Source: CAVORB01 sp963736235
GTDB taxonomy: Bacteria; Pseudomonadota; Gammaproteobacteria; Chromatiales; Chromatiaceae
DNA: 64,000 nucleotides
Assembly (NCBI GenBank): GCA_963736235.1
Contig: CAVTOR010000031.1
Span: forward strand, 434,001 to 498,000
Reading direction: 5' to 3'
Shown here: piece after piece, positions 1-9,665 of the stretch
Layout: each line of letters starts with the position of its first letter
Position numbering within the stretch: the stretch's first letter is position 1
Position numbers and translations under genes: made by a program
The notes under the pieces: model-generated
What the model was told of the DNA's origin: nothing
The model's database searches: none
The model's input: the letters and a program-made list of their open reading frames with translations, nothing else

Positions 1-2
1 GC

Positions 3-3000
3 GAGGAGGAGCCCCAGATCAACGTCACCTTCGCCGATGTCTTCGTGCCCTTCCCCGGGGCCTCGGCGAGCGAGATCGAGCACCTGGTCGCCGGACCGGC
101 CGAGCAGGTGCTTTCCGAGATCAAGGGCATCAAGCACGTCTTCTCGGTCTCGCGCCCCGGTATGGCGGTGATAACAGTGCAGTACAAGGTTGGCGAGGAC
201 CGTCCCGACGCCATTGTTCGCCTGTTCAGCAAGATTTACTCCAACCAGGACTGGCTACCCGCGAACCTGGGCGTCGGCCAACCGTTGATCAAGCCCAAGG
301 GCATTGATGACGTGCCCATCATCACCGCCACCCTGTGGTCGAAGGACGAAACCGTCGGCGCCTTTGAACTGGGGAAGGTGGCCCACGCCATCGAGCAGGA
401 GATCAAACGCGTTCCCGGCACCCGTGACGTCTACACCGTCGGCGCGCCGCAGCAGGTAGTGCGGGTACTGCTCGACCCGCAAGCGCTGGCCGGTCATGGC
501 ATCGACCTGACGGACCTGAGCCGGGCGCTGCAGGCCGGCAACGCGAGCCGTGACGATATCGGCGTGACGGCGGACAATCAGGAGATCCTGGTCCAGGCAG
601 GTACCTTCCTCACCGCCCCCGAGCAGATCGGCGACCTGGTCGTCGGCCTGCACGGCGGCCGACCGGTCTTCCTGCGTGATGTCGCCAGTATCGAGCGCGG
701 CCCTGAGCAGCCGGAGTCCTACGTCTGGATGGGCGTTGGTCCCGCCGCGGCGCATGCAGGCATGGACATCGACGGCACCACGCCCGCCGTGACCATTGCG
801 GTGGCCAAACAGGAGGGGACCAACGCCGTTGCGGTGGCGGAACGGGTGATCGAGCGTTTCGGACAGTTGGAGGGGACCTTCATCCCCGAGGGTGTCGAGG
901 TCAGCATCACCCGCAACTACGGCGCCACCGCCGACGCCAAGGCGCAGAAGCTGATCCAGAAGCTCACCTTCGCGACCCTTTCCGTGGTCGCCCTGGTGCT
1001 TCTCGCCATCGGCTGGCGCGAGTCCATCATCGTCGGCGCGGCGGTGATCGTAACCCTCGCTCTGACCCTGTTCGCCTCCTGGGCCTGGGGCTTCACCCTC
1101 AACCGGGTGTCCCTGTTCGCACTGATCTTCTCCATCGGCATCCTGGTGGACGACGCCATCGTCGTCGTAGAGAACATCCACCGCCACATGGCCATGAGCT
1201 CGAAGAAGCTCCTGGACCTGATGCCCGGAGCCGTGGACGAGGTGGGGGGACCGACCATTCTCGCCACCTTCACCGTCATCGCGGCCCTGCTGCCGATGGC
1301 ATTCGTCACCGGGCTGATGGGGCCTTACATGAGCCCGATCCCGATCAACGCCTCCACCGGCATGCTGATCTCGTTGGTGGTCGCCTTCGTATTCACACCC
1401 TGGATGACGAACCTGATGCTCGGCAAGAAGGCCAGCGCACATGCCCATGGCGCGGGCGGCCACGCGGACGAGGGCGGAGCCGGGCTTGCGCGCTTCTTCC
1501 GGGGTGTGATCTTGCCTTTCCTAGGGGGAAGGGTGGGAAACCGCAACCGCTGGCTGCTGTTGGGGGGTATCCTGCTGCTCATCGCGGGGTCCCTGATGCT
1601 GGTGACCAGCAAGGCCGTCGTGCTGAAGATGCTGCCCTTCGACAACAAGTCGGAGTTCCAGGTCGTGCTCGACATGCCCGAGGGGACCAGCCTGGAACAG
1701 ACCGCGCGGGTGCTAGGCGAGATGGGCGAGTATCTCGCCACCGTCGCCGAGGTAACCGACTATCAGGCCTACGCGGGCACCGCCACCCCCATCAACTTCA
1801 ACGGCCTGGTGCGGCAGTACTACCTGCGCGAGGGCGCTCATCTCGGCGATATCCAGGTCAACCTCGTGGACAAGCACCACCGCGACCGTAAGAGTCACGA
1901 GGTGGCGCTGGCGGTGCGCGAGCCCCTGCAGGCGATCGCCGCCCAGTACCAGGGAAATGCCAAGATCGTCGAGATACCGCCGGGCCCTCCCGTGCTCTCT
2001 CCCCTGGTCGGAGAGGTCTACGGCCTGGACTACGATGGCCAGATCGAGATCGCCAAGCAGGCCCGTGCCGTGTTCGAAGGCACCGCCGACATCGTCGACG
2101 TGGACGACTCGGTGGAGTACCCGGCCGGGAAGCTGATGGTGGTGGTCGACCGGGCCAAAGCCGCCCGCCTTGGGGTGCAGCAGAGCACCGTCGCCCAGGC
2201 CCTCGCCACGGTGCTCGAGGGCGAGGATGTGAGCTTCCTGCACGGCGCCAACGTCAAATACGCGGTACCCATCCGCGTGGAGTACACGGAGGCGGATAAG
2301 GCCGATCTGGAACAGGTGCTGGCGCTGCGGGTGCGCTCCATGGGCGGACAGCTGGTGCCGTTGTCCGAGATCGTGAGCGTGATCGAGACCAGTCGCGAGC
2401 ACAGCATCTACCACAAGGACCTGCTGCCGGTGGTCTATGTGACCGGCGACATGGCGGGCGAGACGGACAGCCCGCTCTACGGCCTGTTCGAGATATCGGC
2501 GACCTTGAGCGAAGACATAGGGCTTGAGCAGTGGTTCACGGGGCAGCCCCAGAATCCCTACGAATACAGCCTTAAGTGGGACGGCGAGTGGCAGGTCACC
2601 TACGAGACCTTCCGAGACATGGGCATCGCCTATGGGGTGGGACTGATCCTGATCTACCTGCTGGTAGTGGCCCAGTTCAGGAGCTATCTCGTACCCCTGG
2701 TGATCATGGCGCCGATTCCGCTCACCATCATCGGCATCATGCCCGGCCACGCCCTGTTGGGGGCGCAATTCACCGCCACCTCCATGATCGGCATGATCGC
2801 CTTGGCCGGAATCATCGTGCGCAACTCCATTCTACTGGTCGATTTCATCAACCAGGAGGTTCGCGCCGGGCTACGTTTCGAGGACGCGGTGATCAAGTCC
2901 GCGGTGGTGCGCGCCAAGCCCATTGCCCTGACGGCTGCGGCGGCCATGGCGGGCGCGGTGTTCATCCTCGACGATCCTATCTTCTCCGGGCTCGCCGTCT

Positions 3001-3113
3001 CGCTGCTGTTCGGCCTGTTCGTCTCCACGGTGCTGACCTTGGTGGTCGTGCCGGTCGTCTACTACGGCGTCATGCGCAATCGGGTGGAGTGGATACGGAC
3101 CGCGACGGGATGA
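3..3113 (+). CDS. RND efflux transporter permease subunit (5' end outside window)
   Basis: Inner-membrane proton-driven efflux pump of the AcrB/MexB-like RND superfamily, acting with a periplasmic adaptor and outer-membrane channel. The frame is open from base 3 (EEEPQINVTFADVFVPFPGAS reads like the stretch after TM1), so the start and TM1 lie upstream. Two large periplasmic loops and the TM clusters are visible. TM4 contains GILVDDAIVVVENI, the paired Asp of the proton relay; TM10 has GIIVRNSILLVDF, with Arg where AcrB has Lys. The loop before TM7 is His/Gly-rich (AHAHGAGGHADEGG). It ends in TGA with no obvious terminator. Substrate cannot be told; HAE-type drug or solvent export is likeliest, and metal export is less likely despite the histidines. 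Confidence 0.9.
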   Translation, partial: EEEPQINVTFADVFVPFPGASASEIEHLVAGPAEQVLSEIKGIKHVFSVSRPGMAVITVQYKVGEDRPDAIVRLFSKIYSNQDWLPANLGVGQPLIKPKGIDDVPIITATLWSKDETVGAFELGKVAHAIEQEIKRVPGTRDVYTVGAPQQVVRVLLDPQALAGHGIDLTDLSRALQAGNASRDDIGVTADNQEILVQAGTFLTAPEQIGDLVVGLHGGRPVFLRDVASIERGPEQPESYVWMGVGPAAAHAGMDIDGTTPAVTIAVAKQEGTNAVAVAERVIERFGQLEGTFIPEGVEVSITRNYGATADAKAQKLIQKLTFATLSVVALVLLAIGWRESIIVGAAVIVTLALTLFASWAWGFTLNRVSLFALIFSIGILVDDAIVVVENIHRHMAMSSKKLLDLMPGAVDEVGGPTILATFTVIAALLPMAFVTGLMGPYMSPIPINASTGMLISLVVAFVFTPWMTNLMLGKKASAHAHGAGGHADEGGAGLARFFRGVILPFLGGRVGNRNRWLLLGGILLLIAGSLMLVTSKAVVLKMLPFDNKSEFQVVLDMPEGTSLEQTARVLGEMGEYLATVAEVTDYQAYAGTATPINFNGLVRQYYLREGAHLGDIQVNLVDKHHRDRKSHEVALAVREPLQAIAAQYQGNAKIVEIPPGPPVLSPLVGEVYGLDYDGQIEIAKQARAVFEGTADIVDVDDSVEYPAGKLMVVVDRAKAARLGVQQSTVAQALATVLEGEDVSFLHGANVKYAVPIRVEYTEADKADLEQVLALRVRSMGGQLVPLSEIVSVIETSREHSIYHKDLLPVVYVTGDMAGETDSPLYGLFEISATLSEDIGLEQWFTGQPQNPYEYSLKWDGEWQVTYETFRDMGIAYGVGLILIYLLVVAQFRSYLVPLVIMAPIPLTIIGIMPGHALLGAQFTATSMIGMIALAGIIVRNSILLVDFINQEVRAGLRFEDAVIKSAVVRAKPIALTAAAAMAGAVFILDDPIFSGLAVSLLFGLFVSTVLTLVVVPVVYYGVMRNRVEWIRTATG

Positions 3114-4076
3114 TCCGCAACAGGTGTCCCTCGACGGATGAGCGCGTCGGACCCTTGTCCTGCGTTGGTTTATTGGCGGCTGGACACGCCGCGCGCCGCG
3201 GCGTCACCACGAGTATCCGCGGATTCCCCGGGGTCCGATCCTCGTCTTCGGCTCAGTCTTAGACTTAAGCTGAGGCAGGGGGCCGTTGTCGCAGGTAGGC
3301 GCTTCCAAGGGCGTCTGCGACCCGATTGCCCCGCTCCTGTAGGACGTGGATAAAGAGGGCACGCAACGAAATCTTGTCAACGTGGAGAAGGAGTTTACTA
3401 GCGGATTCAGCATCGCCCGCATCCAACAGGGGATCGATGCGCTCGAGAAGTTCCTGCGTGACTTCCAACATCGGTGGCTACCGTCTGGTTCGGCCCGTGG
3501 GCCAGGGTCCCTTGGTCGCCTCGAAGTCTAATGGCTGAGCGCCCCGCGGAGATGTGTATTGCGTCACAACTCCGCAAGCGCGTTGATCACCGAGCCCTTG
3601 GTCTGGCAACGGACTCGGCGGCCATCGACCGATCGAGACGAGCTCTTTCACGAAAGAGACTGGAAGTCTGCCGAGAGCTGCGGCCCAACGCCTATGACGA
3701 TTCGCATGACTCGGGATCAACGGGCTCGGATTCCGTGCGCCTTCTTGCCGCCATGATCACCTGGGGGAGAATCCGCCCCAATTCGTGGCCGCTGAGCTCC
3801 GTCACTTCATAATTTCTGAGCGTCCCCATGAGCCAGAAATAGTCGGGGGATTCCGCTTGAGGCTTGGCGGCGCGCGCCGAGTTCGTAGTAAGGCTCATTT
3901 TTCCCTCGCTGTACTTTGGTCATTATGCGTCTCGGTAGACGGACCGGATCGAGCTTTGAGTCGTCCGGACGTTGACAGTCTGCACGGCGAGACCGGTCAG
4001 GTCTGAGAACTCAAGCACAGTTTCTGGGTTTTTTTGAGCTGGTGAGCAAAAACTCCGTGGACCGGATGAAGCACCC
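3114..4076. other. 963-bp region with no confident gene
   Basis: Between the RND gene and the IS1634-type element I see only short open frames. The best is on the minus strand at 3265-3471. Another minus frame at 3692-3898 (68 codons) and one at 3478-3720 have no recognisable motif. No tRNA, terminator or clear promoter was found. The stretch could be degraded sequence. Confidence 0.5.
3265..3471 (-). CDS. Hypothetical small helical protein
   Basis: A 68-residue open frame starting with ATG (MLEVTQELLERIDPLLDAGD) and predicted to be mostly helical. The repeated Leu/Ala spacing (ESASKLLLHVDKISLRALF) is protein-like and faintly recalls the N-terminal helical repeat domain of MgtE-type transporters, but too little is present to assign a family. 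No ribosome binding site stands out. It may be a real small gene or a fragment of a lost one. Confidence 0.35.
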   Translation of the reverse strand: MLEVTQELLERIDPLLDAGDAESASKLLLHVDKISLRALFIHVLQERGNRVADALGSAYLRQRPPASA

Positions 4077-4079
4077 TAA

Positions 4080-4097
4080 CCCGACTTCCGCTATTCA
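4080..4097 (+). repeat. Left terminal inverted repeat of the IS1634-type element
   Basis: CCCGACTTCCGCTATTCA, the exact reverse complement of 6088-6105. Confidence 0.9.
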
Positions 4098-4185
4098 CCC
4101 TCCCGTGGGGCCAGTTGGACCTTATTTTTTCCGCCTTGGTGTTTACAAGTCATTGATCTAGCGTTGGCCCCGTGCCGAAACGTCG

Positions 4186-4201
4186 CTGTAGTGCCGACCT
4201 T
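4186..4201 (+). repeat. 16-bp internal direct repeat, left copy
   Basis: CTGTAGTGCCGACCTT, identical to 6025-6040. It lies 41 bp upstream of the transposase start, inside the element. Confidence 0.9.
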
Positions 4202-4242
4202 GCCCCTTGAGTCGGGGGCCATCGCGGGCGGACACTGATGCC

Positions 4243-6030
4243 ATGTTCCTGCGGTTCAAGACACGCAAGAAAGACGGCAAAGTGCACCGCTACTGGAGTG
4301 TGGTGGAGAGCCGGCGGGTCGCCGATGGGCGAGTGGTCCAGCGTCAGGTGTTGTATCTGGGGGAGGTCAACGACGCGCAACGTGCCGCGTGGTGCCGCTG
4401 TATCGAGGTATTCGACGAAGAGCGGGGGGCTGCGGCGCAGATCGCGCTGTTTCCGGAAGGCCGCGCGGCCCCGCAGCTGGAGTGCGAGGTGGTGCAGGTC
4501 CGGCTCAATGAGCTTCAGCTGCGCCACCCGCGTCAATGGGGTGGGTGCTGGCTTGCCTGCACACTGTGGGACCTGTTGGGGCTCGACACCTTTTGGTTGC
4601 CGCGCCTGAAGCCGAGCCGCAAGGGCACCCGCTGGCTGAATGTGCTCAAGGTGCTGACGGTCTATCGCCTGATCGATCCGGGCAGCGAATGGCGACTGCA
4701 CCGGCAATGGTACGAACGCAGCGCGATGGGGGACCTGCTCGGGGAAGACTTCGCCATTGCCCAGAGCGATACTCTCTACCGCTGCCTCGATCTGCTGCTG
4801 GCACACAAGGAGGCGCTGTTTTCGTTCCTGCAGCAGCGCTGGCGAACCCTCTTCGAGGCCCGTTTCGAGGTGCTGCTCTACGACCTGACCAGCACCTATT
4901 TCGAGTGTGATCCGCCGGAGTCGGGCAAGCGCAGATTCGGCTACAGCCGCGACAAGCGCTTCGATTGTGTCCAGGTGGTGATTGCACTGATCGTCACCCC
5001 CGAGGGCTTTCCGCTGGGTTACGAGGTGCTGCCCGGCAACACCGTGGACAACCAGACCCTGAAGGATGCGTTGGCCAAGAGCGAGGCCCGGTATGGCAAG
5101 GCCGAGCGAGTGTGGGTGATGGATCGTGGCATCCCCACCGAAGCGTCCCTCGCCGTCATGCGTGGCAGCGATCCCCCCGTGCATTACCTGGTGGGCACCC
5201 CCAAGGGGCGGCTGAGCAAGCTGGAGAAGTCCTTCCTCGGCAAGCCTTGGGAGCAGGTCCGCGATGAGGTCGAGGTCAAGCTCCTGGTCGAGGACGATGA
5301 GACCTATGTCCTGGCCTCCAGCGCCGGGCGTCGCCACAAGGAGCGCGCCATGCGCAAACGCCGCCTACGCCGACTGTGCAAACGCCTGCACGAGCTGCAA
5401 GCCCAGGCGCCGCAACGCGACCAGCTCCTGTTGAAGATCGGCGCGGCGAAGAAAGAGGCCGGACGCGCTTTCTCTCTGGTCAAGATCCGCCTGCCCAAGC
5501 CCGATGAGGCGGTCACCCCCGAGACCTTCGCCTTCACGCTCGATCGTAAAAAGCTGCGCCAAGTACGCCGCCACGAGGGACGCTACCTGCTGCGCTCCAA
5601 TCTCACCGACGAGGACCCGGCAAAGCTCTGGACCTACTACATCCAATTGACCGAGGTCGAGCAGGCATTCAAGGAACTCAAGGGGGATCTGGGCATTCGC
5701 CCGATCTACCATCAACGCGAGGATCGCATCGAGGCGCACATCTTCGTCGCCTTCCTGGCCTATTGCCTTCAGGTTACGCTCAAGGCCCGGCTGCGCCCCT
5801 TGGCGCCCGGACTCACGCCCCGCGCGGCGCTGGAGAACCTCGCCGCCATCCAGATGGTCGATGTGCATCTGCCGACCACCGATGGACGCCACCTCATCCT
5901 CAGTCGCTACACCCAACCCGAGCCGGAGCAGAAAATCCTGCTCGATCAGCTGCGCCTGGATCTGCCGCCACAACCACCACCGAGGATCTCCGCCACCGCC
6001 GAGAGCCACCGCGCCGAAGTCTGCCTGTAG
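4243..6030 (+). CDS. IS1634-family DDE transposase
   Basis: A 595-residue cut-and-paste transposase for the surrounding element. The ATG at 4243 (MFLRFKTRKKDGKVHRYW) matches the family's N-terminus; a TTG 12 codons upstream is less likely. The DDE core is visible: first Asp in LLYDLTSTYFE, second Asp in VWVMDRGIPT, and the Y-R/E-K type C-terminal signature in YIQLTEVEQAFKELKGDL. The length is normal for IS1634-type transposases and no frameshift is seen. The TAG stop is provided by the right copy of the 16-bp direct repeat. A long open frame on the opposite strand (4150-5337) is a codon-bias shadow. Confidence 0.92.
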   Translation: MFLRFKTRKKDGKVHRYWSVVESRRVADGRVVQRQVLYLGEVNDAQRAAWCRCIEVFDEERGAAAQIALFPEGRAAPQLECEVVQVRLNELQLRHPRQWGGCWLACTLWDLLGLDTFWLPRLKPSRKGTRWLNVLKVLTVYRLIDPGSEWRLHRQWYERSAMGDLLGEDFAIAQSDTLYRCLDLLLAHKEALFSFLQQRWRTLFEARFEVLLYDLTSTYFECDPPESGKRRFGYSRDKRFDCVQVVIALIVTPEGFPLGYEVLPGNTVDNQTLKDALAKSEARYGKAERVWVMDRGIPTEASLAVMRGSDPPVHYLVGTPKGRLSKLEKSFLGKPWEQVRDEVEVKLLVEDDETYVLASSAGRRHKERAMRKRRLRRLCKRLHELQAQAPQRDQLLLKIGAAKKEAGRAFSLVKIRLPKPDEAVTPETFAFTLDRKKLRQVRRHEGRYLLRSNLTDEDPAKLWTYYIQLTEVEQAFKELKGDLGIRPIYHQREDRIEAHIFVAFLAYCLQVTLKARLRPLAPGLTPRAALENLAAIQMVDVHLPTTDGRHLILSRYTQPEPEQKILLDQLRLDLPPQPPPRISATAESHRAEVCL

Positions 6031-6040
6031 TGCCGACCTT
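6025..6040 (+). repeat. 16-bp internal direct repeat, right copy
   Basis: CTGTAGTGCCGACCTT, identical to 4186-4201. It overlaps the transposase stop codon. Confidence 0.9.
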
Positions 6041-6087
6041 TGCCGGTGCGCATACCGCAGGTCAATGGGTTAGGTCGCCAACGGCGC

Positions 6088-6105
6088 TGAATAGCGGAAG
6101 TCGGG
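6088..6105 (-). repeat. Right terminal inverted repeat of the IS1634-type element
   Basis: TGAATAGCGGAAGTCGGG, the exact reverse complement of 4080-4097. Confidence 0.9.
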
Positions 6106-6188
6106 CTAACGATCGCACCGGTACCCGGCCGTGCGATCGGAGGGCCGATACGCTCCGAAGCGGGCGGGTCGTCCAGGCGAACTCGACC

Positions 6189-9100
6189 TCAGCAACCCGG
6201 CTTGTAACGCAGATCCAGCGTGTACGGATGATCCCCCGCCGCCTCCTCGGGCGGCGCGTCGATGATGCCCGGCGTATGGCCTATGTGGCGGAAGCGGGCT
6301 ATGCGGCGGCTCTCCGCCTCGTAGGCGTTGACCGGGAAGGTGTCGTAGCTCCGCCCTCCCGGGTGAGCGACGTAGTAGGTACAGCCGCCCAGGCTGTGAC
6401 GATTCCAGGTGTCGACGATCTCCAACAACAGCGGGGCGTGGCTGGGAATGGTCGGGTGCTGGCCGGATGGCGGACTCCATGCCTTGAACCGGATGCCGGC
6501 CACGAGTTCCCCCTTCCGCCCGGTCGGGCGCAGGGGCACCCGCCGCCCGTTGCAGGCGAGCACATGCCGGTCTTGCGACATGCCGTCGGCCTTTACCTGC
6601 ATACGCTCCACCGATGAATCCACGAAACGGGCCGTACCCTGAGCCGTGACCTCCTCCGCGAGCACGTTCCAGGGCTCGATCGCGGCGCGCAGTTCCACTC
6701 GGATGCCGTTTTCCGTCACCAGGTCCCCGTAATGGGGGAAGCGGAACTCGAAAAAGGGATCGTACCAGGCCGGATCGAAGGGATAGCCGGCGCGCCTGAG
6801 GTCACAGATCACGTCGTCGAAGTCCTGGCGCACGAAATGAGGCAGCAGGAACCGGTCGTGGAGTTCCGTTCCCCAACGCACGGGCTTGCGGGTATAAGGC
6901 TGCCTCCAAAAGCGGGCGACGAGGGAACGCAGGAGCAGCATCTGCGCCAGGCTCATGCGAGCGTGTGGCGGCATCTCGAAGGCGCGGAACTCCACCAGGC
7001 CCTGCCGCCCGGAGGCCGTGTCGGGGGAGTAGAGCTTGTCGATGCAGAACTCGGTGCGGTGGGTGTTGCCGGTCACATCCGCGAGCAGATTGCGCAGCAC
7101 CCGGTCGACGATCCAGGGCTGAGGCACCTGCCCCGGCGGCATCTGCTGGAAGGCGATCTCCAGGTTGTAGAGGGCGTCGTCCCGCGCCTCGTCCACGCGC
7201 GGCGCCTGGCTGGTAGGGCCGATGAACATGCCCGAGAACAGGTAGGACAGGCTCGGGTGATGCTGCCAGTAGGTGATCAGGCTCTGCACCAGGTCCGGTT
7301 TGCGCAGAAGCGGGCTGTCCGCCGGGGTCGGGCCGCCCAGGGTGACGTGGTTGCCGCCGCCGGTGCCGGTGTGGCGCCCGTCGAGCATGAACTTTTCGGT
7401 CCCCAGGCGCGAGAGCCGCGCCTCCTCGTAGAGGGCCTCGGTATCGCTCACCATCTGGTCCCAGCTCTCCGCGGGCTGGACGTTGACCTCGACCACGCCA
7501 GGGTCCGGGGTCACCGCGAACTTCTGCAGTCGCGGGTCTCGCGGAGGTTCGTAGCCCTCGATCACCACCGGTGTGCCCAGGGACTCGGCGGCAGCCTCTA
7601 AGGACGCGACTAAGTCCAGCCAATGCTCAAGGTGCGTGAGCGGCGGCATGAAGACGTAGAGCCGACCCTCCCGAGGCTCGACGCACAGGGCGGTGCGCAC
7701 CAGATCGGCGGCACCCTCGTCCGGCAGCGCGTGCTGGCGGCTGAGCGCATGGCCCGCGTCAGGCACGGGCGCGTGGCGCTCGTAGCGGTCCGCGGTGAGC
7801 GCCGGGTTCGGCCCCTGCTCACGGATCCGCTGGGGCGCCTGCTCGGCGCGGGTGACGCGCCCGTAGCGACGCGAAAGCTCGTCGAACTCGGCGGCAAGGG
7901 GTGCGCGCGGCTCGAAGGGGTTGCGCTCCGGCTCGACATCGAGCTCCGCCTCCGGCACGTAGGGCAGCGCGTCCAGGGGCAGGCGGAAGCCCATGGGGGA
8001 GTCGCCGGGAATCAGAAACAGGTTGCCGTCGCGAAAGGTCCAGCGTCCGCTCATCCAGCGACCCTCCGGGTACGCACCCCACCAGCGCAGCGGCAGCACG
8101 TAGCCGACGGTCTCGCCGAGGCCACGCTGGAACAGGCGCGCCAGCCGCTGGCGCTCCATCGGCTCCTTGAGCTTGCTGTCCAATGGGTCCACATTGGCCG
8201 GCAGCCGGGCCTCCTTCCACAGGTAGTAGAAGACGTCCTCGTGGGCGGGCAGCACATTCTCCAGCTGCACCCCCAGACGCTCGGCCAAGGCGCGCATGAA
8301 GGCCTCGGCGTCCTCGGTGCCCAGACTGGCCTCGTCGCGCTCGTCGGCGAGCAAGGCCGGGTTCCGCCACACGGGCTCGCCGTCCCTGCGCCAATAGCAG
8401 GAGAGCGCCCAACGCGGGAGCTGCTCGCCCGGATACCACTTGCCCTGCCCGATGTGGAGCAGCGCGCCGGGGGCGAAGCGCTCGCGCAGGCGCCGCAGCA
8501 GGTCTTCGGCCAGGCGCTTCTTCGCGGGACCCAGCGCCGCGGTGTTCCACTCAGCTCCGTCCATATCGTCGATCGAGACGAAGGTCGGCTCGCCGCCCAT
8601 GGTCAGGCGCACATCGTTCTCGGCGAGCTCGCGGTCAACGTCGTGGCCGAGGTCCTGGATAGCGCGCCACTGGGTCTCGGTATACGGCTTGGTGACCCGC
8701 GGGTCCTCGTGGATCCGCTCGACCCGGTTGTGGAAGTAGAACTGCACGTCACTCTTCTCGACGGCACCGGTGATGGGGGCGGCGCTCACCGGGTCGGGTG
8801 TGCAGGCGAGCGGAATGTGGCCCTCGCCGGCGAACAGCCCCGACGTCGGATCGAGCCCGATCCACCCGGCGCCGGGGATGTAGACCTCGGCCCAGGCATG
8901 CAGGTCGGTGAAGTCGCGTTCGGGTCCGCTCGGGCCGTCGAGTGACTTGACGTCCGAGGTGAGCTGGACGAGGTAGCCGGAAACGAAGCGCGCCGCCAAC
9001 CCCAGACGGCGAAGAATCTGCACCAGCACCCAGCCCGTGTCGCGGCACGAGCCCTTGCGCGTACGCAGGGTCTGCTCGCAGGTCTGCACACCAGGCTCCA

Positions 9101-9584
9101 TGCGGATCACATAGCCCACGTCCTGTTGCAGACGCTGGTTGAGGGCAACCAGGAAATCGACCGTCCCGGTCGGGGTGCGATCCACCTCGGCCAGCCACTC
9201 CTTGAGTCGGGGACCGTCCTCCTTGACCTCCAGGTAGGGACCCAGCTCCTTGGCGAGCTGGGCGTCGTAACGCAAAGGGATTGTCTGCGCGCTGTCCTCC
9301 AGGAAGAAATCGAACGGGTTGATGGTGATCATTTCGGCGATCACGTCCACCTCGATCGACAAGGTGTTGGCCTTCTCCGGGAAGACCAGCCGCGCCAGAT
9401 AGTTGCCGAAGGGATCCTGCTGCCAGTTTATGAAATGCTCCCGCGGCTCGATCTTCAGGGCGTAGGAAATGATCGGCGTCCGGCAGTGCGGGGCCGGGCG
9501 GAGGCGCACGATGTGCGGCGCTATGCCTACCGTGCGCTCGAAGCGGTATTCGGTCTTGTGATTGATTGCGATGAGGATCGACAT
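6189..9584 (-). CDS. Transglutaminase-like / DUF2126 fusion protein (predicted amidoligase)
   Basis: A 1131-residue protein of the COG1305-COG4196 type. Residues 1-100 form the transglutaminase N-terminal beta domain (MSILIAINHKTEYRFERTVG). Residues about 165-260 form the papain-like core with Cys180 (KGSCRD), His229 (DLHAWAEV) and Asp245 (GLDPTSGL). The rest is DUF2126, including DGRHTGTGGGNHVTLGG and GLVEFRAFEMPPHARMS, which is predicted in the literature to be a glutamine-synthetase-like carboxylate-amine ligase. The ATG at 9584 has GGAG upstream and fits homologous N-termini; an extension to 9719 would run into the ISAs1 element. Such genes habitually neighbour ATP-grasp, alpha-E and transglutaminase genes, as here. 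The substrate is unknown; synthesis or trimming of a peptide tag is a family-level prediction. Confidence 0.9.
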   Translation of the reverse strand: MSILIAINHKTEYRFERTVGIAPHIVRLRPAPHCRTPIISYALKIEPREHFINWQQDPFGNYLARLVFPEKANTLSIEVDVIAEMITINPFDFFLEDSAQTIPLRYDAQLAKELGPYLEVKEDGPRLKEWLAEVDRTPTGTVDFLVALNQRLQQDVGYVIRMEPGVQTCEQTLRTRKGSCRDTGWVLVQILRRLGLAARFVSGYLVQLTSDVKSLDGPSGPERDFTDLHAWAEVYIPGAGWIGLDPTSGLFAGEGHIPLACTPDPVSAAPITGAVEKSDVQFYFHNRVERIHEDPRVTKPYTETQWRAIQDLGHDVDRELAENDVRLTMGGEPTFVSIDDMDGAEWNTAALGPAKKRLAEDLLRRLRERFAPGALLHIGQGKWYPGEQLPRWALSCYWRRDGEPVWRNPALLADERDEASLGTEDAEAFMRALAERLGVQLENVLPAHEDVFYYLWKEARLPANVDPLDSKLKEPMERQRLARLFQRGLGETVGYVLPLRWWGAYPEGRWMSGRWTFRDGNLFLIPGDSPMGFRLPLDALPYVPEAELDVEPERNPFEPRAPLAAEFDELSRRYGRVTRAEQAPQRIREQGPNPALTADRYERHAPVPDAGHALSRQHALPDEGAADLVRTALCVEPREGRLYVFMPPLTHLEHWLDLVASLEAAAESLGTPVVIEGYEPPRDPRLQKFAVTPDPGVVEVNVQPAESWDQMVSDTEALYEEARLSRLGTEKFMLDGRHTGTGGGNHVTLGGPTPADSPLLRKPDLVQSLITYWQHHPSLSYLFSGMFIGPTSQAPRVDEARDDALYNLEIAFQQMPPGQVPQPWIVDRVLRNLLADVTGNTHRTEFCIDKLYSPDTASGRQGLVEFRAFEMPPHARMSLAQMLLLRSLVARFWRQPYTRKPVRWGTELHDRFLLPHFVRQDFDDVICDLRRAGYPFDPAWYDPFFEFRFPHYGDLVTENGIRVELRAAIEPWNVLAEEVTAQGTARFVDSSVERMQVKADGMSQDRHVLACNGRRVPLRPTGRKGELVAGIRFKAWSPPSGQHPTIPSHAPLLLEIVDTWNRHSLGGCTYYVAHPGGRSYDTFPVNAYEAESRRIARFRHIGHTPGIIDAPPEEAAGDHPYTLDLRYKPGC

Positions 9585-9655
9585 GGGCGGCCGTATCTCC
9601 GGAATGCGGAACTGGCGTAGGTTAGCAGGAAACATTCCGACGCGTTGGCGACTGA

Positions 9656-9665
9656 GACCAGGCCC
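9656..9665. repeat. Target site duplication, left copy
   Basis: GACCAGGCCC directly abuts the left end of the ISAs1-type element and is repeated exactly at 10877-10886. Confidence 0.93.

Larger units (their letters stand above)
4080..6105 (+). mobile_element. IS1634-family insertion sequence, complete
   Basis: A 2026-bp element with perfect 18-bp terminal inverted repeats (CCCGACTTCCGCTATTCA) at 4080-4097 and 6088-6105. It carries one long transposase gene. Both ends are flanked by CTAA (4076-4079 and 6106-6109), a probable short target duplication. If CTAA belongs to the repeats instead, they extend to about 21 bp with one mismatch. A second pair of 16-bp direct repeats lies inside the element around the gene. 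All parts expected for mobility are present. Confidence 0.85.

Noticed and set aside
3265..3471. Assigning the small helical frame to MgtE
   Set aside because: Only a vague helical resemblance; no CBS or membrane domain nearby.
4150..5337. 395-codon open frame antisense to the IS1634-type transposase
   Set aside because: A shadow caused by codon bias in GC-rich DNA; the sense gene has clear motifs. The same holds for long open frames opposite or overlapping real genes at 255-1463, 1713-2768, 7623-8945, 32047-33300, 38229-39536 and 40584-41744.
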